From an uncultured Bacillota bacterium (lineage in GTDB: Bacteria; Bacillota_I; Bacilli_A; RF39; UBA660), in contig CAMVLZ010000007.1 in the NCBI GenBank assembly GCA_947168485.1, positions 1 to 54,058 on the forward strand: a stretch of 54,058 nt of DNA. Reading direction: 5' to 3'. The notes under the pieces are model-generated. The model ran no database searches. It was not told the DNA's origin and saw nothing but the letters and a program-made list of their open reading frames with translations. Shown here piece after piece: positions 32,779 through 41,290 of the stretch (the first letter of the stretch is position 1; each line of letters starts with the position of its first letter). The translations under genes and the position numbers were made by a program.

Positions 32779-34140
32779 TTAATTTAATTTTTCTAATTGA
32801 GGTGCAGCTTGTGTTTGCACTGGTTGTACCGCAGGTGGTGTTTGAACAACTGCAGGTACTGCTTGAATCACAGGTGTTGGACTCTCAGCAACTTGTGGTT
32901 GAGGTTGAACTACTTGTTGTGGAGCAGCTTGAGCTGCTTCTGCTGGTACTTCTTTTTGTTCAGTTTCTTGAGGTGTAACTTGCTTTTGTTCTTGTTCTTG
33001 TGATTCTTCTTTTGGTTGATCATCTTTAAATTCACTACCATCATGAAATTCCTCAAAATGATGTTCTTTATAAGGCATTTCTTCAGGTAAATGAGCAATT
33101 ATATCTGAAATATCAATATTTTGATTTTCAATATACTCTATTAAGTGATCACTTGGTCTTATCATTATTCCATTATCATCTTGTGTCTTTCTATATATAG
33201 TTCTTGATTTAGGTTCATTATTATCATCTACATAGAACTCAGTAACTTCATCTATTTCACGATGGAATTTACCATATTTTTTACTATAAAACGCTTTAAT
33301 ATGAATACCTAATTGGATATAACGATAAATTGTATTTAAGAATTGTCCAACTTCTAAATCTGTCTCCATCAATGAATAAAGACGATATGGTATAGAAGCT
33401 GCTTTATCAGCATGGATTGTTGATAAGATATTGTGTCCTGAAGATATTGAGTTACGTACAGCAGAAACAGCTTCTGCAGAACGAACCTCTGATAGTAAAA
33501 TCCATTTTGGATTTTGACGCATGCAGGTAACTAATACATCAGTATATGATGCAACATTATTAGTTTTCATTGCAACTATATCTCTTTGTGGGAATATCTT
33601 ATCTAAGTGCAATTCTAATGTATCTTCAATAGTTATTATTTTTTCTTTTGGATCAGTATGAGATGCTAAATATTTAACAAACTCTGTTTTACCTGAACCA
33701 GTTTCTCCAGCAACCATAATATTACAGTGACCTAAAACACATTTCATTAGGAAGTCATGAATATCATTAGTAAAATAATCATCTTGAAGTAATTTTTCTT
33801 TCTTCAATCTAATCTTAGCTGGAGTTTTACGTATAACTAATGCAATTCCATTTGTAGCAATTGATGAATGTACAAAGTTAAGACGTAATTCAGCAGATTC
33901 AGCATCTAAAAAAGGTTTAGCATTGTTAAATGTTGTTCCCATAACATTTGAACATTGAAATGCTAAACGTTCAACAAATTCAGGTGTAGCACCTTCTATT
34001 TGTACATGCATTGATCCTTGTTGTAATGAACGAATCCATATTTGACCACCATTACAATAAGAGATATCTGTAATATCATCATTTTCTAATAATGGTTTAA
34101 AAGGACCAAAGTCTAATTTGTCAAATATGCTTTCATTCAT
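32779..34140 (-). CDS. cpaF: CpaF/TadA-type secretion ATPase (VirB11 superfamily)
   Basis: 453 residues. The N-terminal domain (1-~110) is followed by the ATPase: Walker A GETGSGKT (145-152), Asp box IITIEDTLELHL (~168-179), Walker B KWILLSEVRSAEA (~207-219) and His box GHNILSTIHADKA (~231-243). It drives pilus assembly by acting on TadB/TadC; the same superfamily includes VirB11, missing from most Gram-positive T4SSs. The C-terminal ~95 residues are Glu/Gln- then Pro/Gln/Val-rich and disordered, which is unusual for CpaF. Confidence 0.92.
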   Translation of the reverse strand: MNESIFDKLDFGPFKPLLENDDITDISYCNGGQIWIRSLQQGSMHVQIEGATPEFVERLAFQCSNVMGTTFNNAKPFLDAESAELRLNFVHSSIATNGIALVIRKTPAKIRLKKEKLLQDDYFTNDIHDFLMKCVLGHCNIMVAGETGSGKTEFVKYLASHTDPKEKIITIEDTLELHLDKIFPQRDIVAMKTNNVASYTDVLVTCMRQNPKWILLSEVRSAEAVSAVRNSISSGHNILSTIHADKAASIPYRLYSLMETDLEVGQFLNTIYRYIQLGIHIKAFYSKKYGKFHREIDEVTEFYVDDNNEPKSRTIYRKTQDDNGIMIRPSDHLIEYIENQNIDISDIIAHLPEEMPYKEHHFEEFHDGSEFKDDQPKEESQEQEQKQVTPQETEQKEVPAEAAQAAPQQVVQPQPQVAESPTPVIQAVPAVVQTPPAVQPVQTQAAPQLEKLN

Positions 34141-34173
34141 CGTTTCACTTCCCTTTTTTATTCATTTATTATT

Positions 34174-34965
34174 CTATTCTTCATCTTCATCAATAATGCT
34201 TCCTGAATTAGTAACACTATCGATAAATTTAACTAATTTTTGACTTGATATCTTAATTCCTTCTGGAGTCTCTTCTTGTGAGTTATTTGTAGGAACAGGT
34301 ATAACTTCAGATCTATAACTATCTAATGATTCTGCTTTTTTCAATATGTTGAAATAATTTTGAGGTACTGCAAAAATCATCATAGTTGGTTTTTTCTCTT
34401 CATCTGTATCAGAGAAAACTGATTTACCATTATCATCTTTAACTGCTAAGACTTTAATGTTTTCTATTAATCTACCTACATACATTTGACTACTAGATTT
34501 CTCATCTTTAGAAATTTTTAGGTAAATATCAATATAATTTCCTGGATATATAGAGTTACCATATGTAGTATTTGTATCAACTTTCATATTGTATAATACA
34601 TATCCTTTTTCATATGACATTAAATCTCCAGCAGGTAAGTTTTCTTTTTCAACTACTGTTCTTTCAAAGAATAAACTTCCTTTAGGAATAACTGTATCAG
34701 CATTTGAATACTTATCAATAACTTGACCAGCTTCAGTAAGAACCCCGTCAGTAATCATATTTGGGGAAACTTTCATACTTCCTACCATATCTTCAGTAAT
34801 TTGTGTACCAGGTCCAATTTGCTTAATTGCATAAGGTACAGTTACTGGATTTGTAGCTTGATTTACACGCCAGTTATAAGCAAAATATAGTACTGCAATA
34901 ACTATTACTAGTCCAATGACAGTTACTGTATTTTTATTAGCCAATATTTTTTTAATACCGTTCAT
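34174..34965 (-). CDS. cpaB: CpaB/RcpC-like SAF-domain protein
   Basis: 263 residues: one N-terminal membrane segment (~14-30), then an SAF domain (IGPGTQITEDMVGSMKV, VIPKGSLFFERTVV; ~45-110) and the RcpC/CpaB domain (YPGNYIDIYLKI, MMIFAVPQNYFNILKKAE). CpaB links the Tad machine to the envelope. It precedes CpaF by 33 bases. Confidence 0.85.
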   Translation of the reverse strand: MNGIKKILANKNTVTVIGLVIVIAVLYFAYNWRVNQATNPVTVPYAIKQIGPGTQITEDMVGSMKVSPNMITDGVLTEAGQVIDKYSNADTVIPKGSLFFERTVVEKENLPAGDLMSYEKGYVLYNMKVDTNTTYGNSIYPGNYIDIYLKISKDEKSSSQMYVGRLIENIKVLAVKDDNGKSVFSDTDEEKKPTMMIFAVPQNYFNILKKAESLDSYRSEVIPVPTNNSQEETPEGIKISSQKLVKFIDSVTNSGSIIDEDEE

Positions 34966-34979
34966 TCTTTTTCCCCTTT

Positions 34980-35495
34980 CTATTTAACTTTAGCATCTAA
35001 AATTATTTGATTACCATTTGCATTAACAGGTTTCCCAATAAAACTATGAGGGTTATTGTACTCAAATTTTAATGAAGGTGATTTAGCATTTCTAGTTTCA
35101 ACAAGTTGACTAATTGATGTAGTAATATCAGAATGCTCAGCTTCATCAGTTCCTGCTTTTACACCTAGTATTGTTGTAGAATCTACTTTTATATTTACCA
35201 TTGGAGGTACTTCATTTAATCCGTAGAATCCTATTTTATATTCTCTATTATCTGCTACATTGCTAGCAAATCTTTTTATAAATGTTTCCATAAATATTTC
35301 TTTATCAATTCTTGGAATTCCATGAATAGATGTGAAGGTCTCATCCAAGGCCTCTGTCATAGCGGCCTCGGATGTTTCCTTTACTAAATAATAATCTACT
35401 TCACTTCCTGTTGAATAATTTGAAATAACATTAATAATCAATAGTGCTAGTGAGCCTAATAATATAATTCCAACTCCTAAAATACTCTTGTTCAT
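34980..35495 (-). CDS. DUF5411-like pseudopilin/exported protein
   Basis: 171 residues with an N-terminal membrane segment (~5-25), then VDYYLVKETSEAAMTEALDE and a Lys/Asp-rich domain without cysteine. The N-terminal pattern resembles TadE-like and DUF5411 proteins found near Tad genes in Bacilli, from memory of that family. It sits between the giant surface protein and CpaB with short gaps, so it is probably a minor pilin. Confidence 0.55.
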   Translation of the reverse strand: MNKSILGVGIILLGSLALLIINVISNYSTGSEVDYYLVKETSEAAMTEALDETFTSIHGIPRIDKEIFMETFIKRFASNVADNREYKIGFYGLNEVPPMVNIKVDSTTILGVKAGTDEAEHSDITTSISQLVETRNAKSPSLKFEYNNPHSFIGKPVNANGNQIILDAKVK

Positions 35496-35498
35496 ATA

Positions 35499-38400
35499 TT
35501 ACTTACCTCCTATTACTTTACATGTGCTGTTATTACATTGTGTAAATTTCTTAGTTGTTCCTCTTAATTTTCTTAAGAAAGAACTTGTATAGTGAGAAAC
35601 ACCATTTTCATATTTAATCTTTTCTTCGTTAATTGTGTAATCTTTTTCATTTCTTAAACTACGTAATGTATTAGTATCTAATATGAATTCGAAGTCTAAG
35701 TTCTTTGCACTAAATTGATCTGTTGTTTGAATATGTTTTAATAATGTCTCTGGATTTTGGTTATATCCTCCAACTACATCATTAAATCCATTTAATTTAG
35801 CATCTGCAGTCCAGTTAAATCCAATTTGTCTAGTATTCTTATATTGTACTCTCTTAGAAGTAGAAGCGTTTTGTAAGAACGGATCTGCTGTATCTACACT
35901 TCTTATGTCACCTTCACCACTTCCTCCACAGTTTGGTGGGCATTCAGTAGTTGTTGGTGGGTCACCAGGTACATCTGGTCCATCTGGTACATTCAATGCA
36001 TAGAAGCATGATATCTTAAATGTCCATCTAAATAATCCAAATGTTCTTGCTTCACCATAGATATTATATCCTTCATATGAAGTCTTTGTAACTGATGGTT
36101 TGTCATAAGCTTGTCCACCAAATTTCCAAGCTCCTTGTGGTTTATAGTTATTAGCTAAAGCACTGATATAATTACGTGCCCATTCACCATTTGTAGTTGA
36201 TAGACTAGTTGGAATACATACTTTTCCTGGAACAAAATGATATCTTGTACCTGGGTTGTTTCCATATTTTCTTGAATTTCCTTTTGTTGGTAACCAAGTA
36301 CCTGGGAAAGTCCATTCAGTTAAATACCATCTTCTAGTAGAAGCATCTGCATAACATCCACCATATCTAATAATAACTTCTGGTGTTCTATTTAATGCTG
36401 GATTAGATTTATCTTCACTATATACTCTATCTTTATCTTTAGTTAATGGGAATTGAACTTCTGTTACTTCTGTTTCTCCTTGTTTCTTATACTTAAAGTT
36501 AATTGTATAAGTAGCTTGAGTTTGTGTACAAGAAGTTTTTCCTACACATTTCTTATCTACTTGATCTTTGAATAATTTTACATTGTTTTTATAATCTGCA
36601 ACTTTTAGATCATCAACTGTACATATTTGTTCAGCAACATATTTTTGTTGTGCTTTATTCCATACATACATCTTAGGACATCTATATTTCTTTTGAGCAA
36701 AGTGATTAGATACATTGTAATTGAAATATACATAGAATTTTTGATCCTTACCCTTACATTTTACAGTGTACCAATGACAATTATCTCCACATTGTCTACC
36801 ATTGTATTGTGCTCTAATGAATCCTCTTCCATTGTCATCAGATGCATATCTATAGTTAAACCATTTTGTATTATAATGTGCGAAATAATACCAAATTCCG
36901 ATATGACCAGTTCCTGCAGCATGTTTTGTAGAGCCTTTTGTTCCTATTCCACCATTATTATTGATATATGCTTTAGTATTAGTACCTTTTGTTGTACACC
37001 AATCATATCCACTTGATCCATAATAATGTTGACCAGGTAAACATTTTTTACCTAAAGTATCTGTTTCATTACCATTTTTATCATTATAATAATATTTCCA
37101 AATTTTTATATTTTTTCTTTCAGAATCTTTAATATTTTTTAATATTGGTGCATCAGAATTATTATATGCTACTTGCTCTTGTAATGTAGAACCAGAATTT
37201 GATTCTCCATATACTTCATCATAACATTTATTACTACAACTTTCTGTATATTTTCCACCATCACATTCATTAACACAAGCATCAAAATCATCATTAGGTC
37301 CAGCTTGTCTTAATCCGTGTCCACATATAGGTGCTAAATAACATGTTTTGATTTTGCTTGGTTTAGTAGGTTTTTGTACATCTTTATCAGGGTTAGCTGT
37401 ACAATTTGTAACACTACTTACTTTCATTCTATATTCAAAACACATTCCTGCATCTACTTGAACAGGTGGACCATATTCAACTTTAACAATTTCTGTACAT
37501 GTTTTTTTACATTTGAATGATGCGTCTTCTTTAACAACTGTTCTTGTTTTTTTCTTTTTTATTTTCATTAGGTAATGGTACTTATAGTATATAGAGATTT
37601 TATCAGTATGTTGCCAATATCCTCTATAATACTTAGTGTTGTTTGAATCATAATAATATTGAGTGATTTTACCAGTTTCTGAATCAATTAATGATTGTCT
37701 ATTATATTTTTCTATTGCTTCTATATCAGCACTAGTTAATTTATAATTACAACCCATTGCTATACTTTTACTTTTACCAAATTTATCTTTATCTTTTTTC
37801 TGTGCAGCTTCTTTAGTTTCTCCAGTAAAATATAGTGTGTAAGTTGAATTTTTCTTTGTACTTAATTCACCTTTTTTATCTGCTTTTGGTTCATTTGGAT
37901 GTGCTGCATAAAATGCATTTTGATATGTTTGGAAATTTTGTTTATTTCCTAAACTTCCAACTGTTTCCCATCCTTCACCTTTTGCTGATGATAAAATTGA
38001 AGGGTCAGTTTGTTGAAATTCTTGTGGATCATCTGCTTCAGCTGTCATTGTTGCATTATATGATTCAATACTACTTGAATCAAAAGTCGTTGTTCCTGTT
38101 AGCTGTAAATTTTCACCATCTAATGATGCTGATTCTGATGCTCCTGCATTTCCATTATCTTCAAGATCATCTATATTGTACACTATATAGTTTTTATCTT
38201 TACTACATACTGTGTTGCCATAAACAATATCTTTAGCAGGATAAAGTTTAATTTTATTTCCACTTGGATAAATTCTCATAGGGTGATCTTTTCCTTTATC
38301 ATCTTTTGAGCCTTTATAACAAGTATATGTATCATTCTTTTTAACTCCTTTTAATTTAACAACAAATTTATTTCCACCTGCCCAAGTAAAATGATTGTTT

Positions 38401-38690
38401 ATACGTTTTTGAGGAGCACATCCCATAACTAAATGATTATCTTCATTGTAATACATTCCAATATAGAAATCTCCAAGGATGTCCTTACATTTATTATCTT
38501 GGCCATGCACTGTATAATAGTTGGCTACTATTTGGTCTGCTGCTACTTTCTTTGCAGTTGACTTTGTAGATAGAACATATTTATTTTGTTCTTTTTGCCA
38601 ATAAAATACCCCTACGAATGCAATAATAATAAGAACTAAAAATATTCCAAATAATTTATTGCTTCTTTTCTTTTTCTTATTAGACTTCAT
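35499..38690 (-). CDS. Giant Cys-rich exported protein, possible pilus tip/adhesin
   Basis: About 1063 residues: a Lys-rich start, one membrane segment (~12-30) and a very large extracellular region rich in Tyr, Trp, Asn, Gly and about 31 cysteines, many in pairs (CKKTC, CVNEC, CSNKC, CGDNC, CPPNC, CNNSTC). No LPxTG-type sorting signal or C-terminal anchor is seen. The ATG at 38690 is preferred because AAAGGTG is 9 bases upstream; the GTG at 38702 lacks one. It overlaps the sortase gene end. I recognise no domain; an N-terminally anchored tip adhesin or large pilin is a fair guess. Confidence 0.65.
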   Translation of the reverse strand: MKSNKKKKRSNKLFGIFLVLIIIAFVGVFYWQKEQNKYVLSTKSTAKKVAADQIVANYYTVHGQDNKCKDILGDFYIGMYYNEDNHLVMGCAPQKRINNHFTWAGGNKFVVKLKGVKKNDTYTCYKGSKDDKGKDHPMRIYPSGNKIKLYPAKDIVYGNTVCSKDKNYIVYNIDDLEDNGNAGASESASLDGENLQLTGTTTFDSSSIESYNATMTAEADDPQEFQQTDPSILSSAKGEGWETVGSLGNKQNFQTYQNAFYAAHPNEPKADKKGELSTKKNSTYTLYFTGETKEAAQKKDKDKFGKSKSIAMGCNYKLTSADIEAIEKYNRQSLIDSETGKITQYYYDSNNTKYYRGYWQHTDKISIYYKYHYLMKIKKKKTRTVVKEDASFKCKKTCTEIVKVEYGPPVQVDAGMCFEYRMKVSSVTNCTANPDKDVQKPTKPSKIKTCYLAPICGHGLRQAGPNDDFDACVNECDGGKYTESCSNKCYDEVYGESNSGSTLQEQVAYNNSDAPILKNIKDSERKNIKIWKYYYNDKNGNETDTLGKKCLPGQHYYGSSGYDWCTTKGTNTKAYINNNGGIGTKGSTKHAAGTGHIGIWYYFAHYNTKWFNYRYASDDNGRGFIRAQYNGRQCGDNCHWYTVKCKGKDQKFYVYFNYNVSNHFAQKKYRCPKMYVWNKAQQKYVAEQICTVDDLKVADYKNNVKLFKDQVDKKCVGKTSCTQTQATYTINFKYKKQGETEVTEVQFPLTKDKDRVYSEDKSNPALNRTPEVIIRYGGCYADASTRRWYLTEWTFPGTWLPTKGNSRKYGNNPGTRYHFVPGKVCIPTSLSTTNGEWARNYISALANNYKPQGAWKFGGQAYDKPSVTKTSYEGYNIYGEARTFGLFRWTFKISCFYALNVPDGPDVPGDPPTTTECPPNCGGSGEGDIRSVDTADPFLQNASTSKRVQYKNTRQIGFNWTADAKLNGFNDVVGGYNQNPETLLKHIQTTDQFSAKNLDFEFILDTNTLRSLRNEKDYTINEEKIKYENGVSHYTSSFLRKLRGTTKKFTQCNNSTCKVIGGK

Positions 38691-39486
38691 TTTCTCCATC
38701 ACCTTTCATTATCTTTAATATTTTTTTATAATTATCTGTTTTTTTAACAGTATAATTCTTTGCTTTTTCCCCTATTCTTATCATTCTTGCATCCACAACA
38801 AGAGCTGACGATGTGTCAGGCCCAAAAAATCTTGTACATGTTATTAAAGAGATAAGATTATCTTTTCCATCTACTTTTACATTATATTTATATAAACTAT
38901 CTTTCTTTACTTTGTTTGCATATTTTACTATCTCATTATCATTATATGTCTTTTCAATGAGAGTTTCAACATTTTTATATGAATCATACATTCTAACAGC
39001 ATATATTTTATATAAATAATTCTTACCATCTATTGTATATTGAATATATTTATTCTTTTTGGCAAAATCATAATATACAAATGACATTAATGGCTCAAAT
39101 CTAGTAAATCTTTTATCATTCATCCTCGGATGTGTTGATAAATTTAATATATTGTGACCCATTATATTAACTTTATTAAATAATTCTTCTTCTCTAATTA
39201 GGTTATATGCAAAACTATCTTTTTTATCAGATTCTTTCCTAGGATCATATCCATGTTCATAACCAATGATTGGATAATCTATTTTTGTTCCTTGAACTCT
39301 AATCCAACCTATTGTTCTAAAATGACCTGCATCTTTTTTCTTTTCTTCTTTTACATTTGTAGTTCTATCTTCAATTTTATATATTGTTCTATTAGTAATT
39401 ATTATAATAATTCCAATTACTAATAATACTAAAAATAAGAATATTATGTATTTTTTCTTTTGTTTTTTTCTCTTATTTTTTTTCAT
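38680..39486 (-). CDS. srtB: Class B sortase
   Basis: 268 residues: a strongly basic N-terminus, one membrane segment (~13-31) and a sortase domain. The catalytic triad is visible: His111 in NIMGHN, Cys217 in LISLITCTRFF and Arg234 in VVDARMI. The entry GWIRVQGTKIDYPIIG is typical of SrtB. Sortases join surface proteins to peptidoglycan or to each other as pilus polymers on the outer membrane face. It is coupled to the giant Cys-rich gene by overlap, so that protein or the pilins may be its substrates, although no sorting motif was found. Confidence 0.9.
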   Translation of the reverse strand: MKKNKRKKQKKKYIIFLFLVLLVIGIIIIITNRTIYKIEDRTTNVKEEKKKDAGHFRTIGWIRVQGTKIDYPIIGYEHGYDPRKESDKKDSFAYNLIREEELFNKVNIMGHNILNLSTHPRMNDKRFTRFEPLMSFVYYDFAKKNKYIQYTIDGKNYLYKIYAVRMYDSYKNVETLIEKTYNDNEIVKYANKVKKDSLYKYNVKVDGKDNLISLITCTRFFGPDTSSALVVDARMIRIGEKAKNYTVKKTDNYKKILKIMKGDGENEV

Positions 39487-39500
39487 AAACTACTCCTTTA

Positions 39501-41279
39501 TTATTTTAATATATATGGATCATCATTTAGACCTGTACCACTTACAATTGATTTTGTTGACTTAATATAAGCTACTGGTCTTACTGCATAATCATATCTT
39601 GCATCATATCTTATGTTTGTTACTGTACCATATGATACAACCAAGTGTTTGTCTTTATCTTGAGAAGAATTCAATACATAATATTCGTCATATGAATCAC
39701 ATGTATATAAATCATAGATATTAGGTATTGATATTTTCATTTTATATTTTTTTGTTTTACTTTCTTTACCATATAATATATCGCTTTTATAGATTGGAAC
39801 TTCAACTTCATGAGTTACTAAATCAGATATATCAAAATATTCATTAGCTCTATTATTAACTAAGTATGCATATGAATTAATTTTTTTAGGATTAAATTCA
39901 AATATATCATTATAATCATCTTTAAAGAATAATTTTCCTTCATCAGTTACTATTACATCATTATAGATAACTTTAGTTGTATCATCATCTTCATGTTTAA
40001 TTATTCTCCATGTTCCACTATTTAAATTTATATATTCTCCTGGAAGTCTATCTTTTATTTGTTCTCCTGCTTTAGCAGGTTTAACATCTTTTTCTATGAT
40101 GTATGGTTCATCTGATGTACCACTTCCATTTGAAACTATCAAGTCACCTTTAAGAGTAATTACCGGTCTTATTCCCATATTACTATTACTAATCATAGGA
40201 GCAATTTGTGACCTAGAATTAGGTATATATGAAGCTATAACATATGGATAATTTTCTTTTTGCATGTTTGATGTCCAAACTAATTGTTTACCTATTAAAT
40301 AATTTTCTTCTCCTGTTTTTATCTTATTGATATCAGAAATTGAAGGTACATATAATTTCTTTTCATTTGTATATCTAGAACATTCTGTTGTATCTAGATT
40401 CTTTGCTGATAATTCATCATTACAATATTTTGCTTTTACTATTAATTTTTTTGATTTAGATGATAATGTTTTATAGTAGTTTTCTAATTGTTTGTCTAAA
40501 GCTGCGTAATTAGCAACTCCTATTACATCATTTGAAACTATTTTTACATTATCTCCTTCTATACTAATTATTCTATATAATTGATTAGAAAATTTAATAT
40601 AGTTCTCTTCTGAATCTCCAGGATAGAATCCTTTATCTGTTTCTCTCTTTGTAATAGATTTTATAGTATCAATTACCATTACTTTTCTTTTTACTATTGT
40701 TTCATTCATTAATGAGTCAAATGCTTGATATTTTAATTCATATTCTCCTGTTTTACTTGTATCTACTTCTCCAGTTATATGAACATCTTTTATTTGCATC
40801 TTCCCATCATTATTATCTATTACACTCTTTATACCAGGATCTTCAAATTTTTCAGCTTTGATTGTTGTGATTTCTTCTTCTCCATTTAATTTGATAACAG
40901 GTCCATCATGATCAACTTTTGATTCTAAGTAATCACAATCTAAATATACATAATATTTATAATCTGTATCTTCTAATTTTACTTTTACCCAACTTTCTTT
41001 TAAATTACATAATTTATTTGTTAATGGTACTTCAAAGTCTTCTTTAATAAACTTGTTTACTACTAACTCTCTTAACGAAACAGTACCAACGCGTTTTCCC
41101 GTTGGTAGTTTAGTAGTATTTATTTCAAAGTACTTTTTGCCTGCTTCTTCCATTGTTTTTTCATATGATTTAAAAGTTAAATATGGTTTTAAAAATAGAA
41201 AATAAATTATTGCGATAATAACAATTGCAGCAACTATATAGGTTACTTTGGTCATTACTTTGTCATATTTTCTTTCCAT
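39501..41279 (-). CDS. Exported Ig-like and double DUF6273-like surface protein
   Basis: 592 residues: a membrane segment (~12-32), then the same block as in the last cluster gene (KKYFEIN, LPTG, KLC...DYKYYVYLDC). A DUF5011-like Ig domain (~130-205; DPGIKSVIDNNDG, GEYELKYQAFDS) follows, then two DUF6273-like domains (~215-385, ending SGTSDEPYIIE, and ~395-592, ending TGLNDDPYILK). LPTGK near residue 57 is internal and close to the membrane, so it is not a sorting signal. It is 14 bases before the sortase gene and is probably a surface partner or substrate. Confidence 0.65.
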   Translation of the reverse strand: MERKYDKVMTKVTYIVAAIVIIAIIYFLFLKPYLTFKSYEKTMEEAGKKYFEINTTKLPTGKRVGTVSLRELVVNKFIKEDFEVPLTNKLCNLKESWVKVKLEDTDYKYYVYLDCDYLESKVDHDGPVIKLNGEEEITTIKAEKFEDPGIKSVIDNNDGKMQIKDVHITGEVDTSKTGEYELKYQAFDSLMNETIVKRKVMVIDTIKSITKRETDKGFYPGDSEENYIKFSNQLYRIISIEGDNVKIVSNDVIGVANYAALDKQLENYYKTLSSKSKKLIVKAKYCNDELSAKNLDTTECSRYTNEKKLYVPSISDINKIKTGEENYLIGKQLVWTSNMQKENYPYVIASYIPNSRSQIAPMISNSNMGIRPVITLKGDLIVSNGSGTSDEPYIIEKDVKPAKAGEQIKDRLPGEYINLNSGTWRIIKHEDDDTTKVIYNDVIVTDEGKLFFKDDYNDIFEFNPKKINSYAYLVNNRANEYFDISDLVTHEVEVPIYKSDILYGKESKTKKYKMKISIPNIYDLYTCDSYDEYYVLNSSQDKDKHLVVSYGTVTNIRYDARYDYAVRPVAYIKSTKSIVSGTGLNDDPYILK

Positions 41280-41290
41280 AATTATCCCTT

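Noticed and set aside
32797-33098. ORFs opposite and out of frame within the cpaF tail
   Set aside because: They arise from the repetitive Pro/Gln codons of the CpaF tail and have composition unlike real proteins.
41080-41110. LPTG motif in the Ig-like surface protein as a sortase signal
   Set aside because: It is about 25 residues after the N-terminal membrane segment and is not followed by a hydrophobic segment and basic tail, so it is not a sorting signal.
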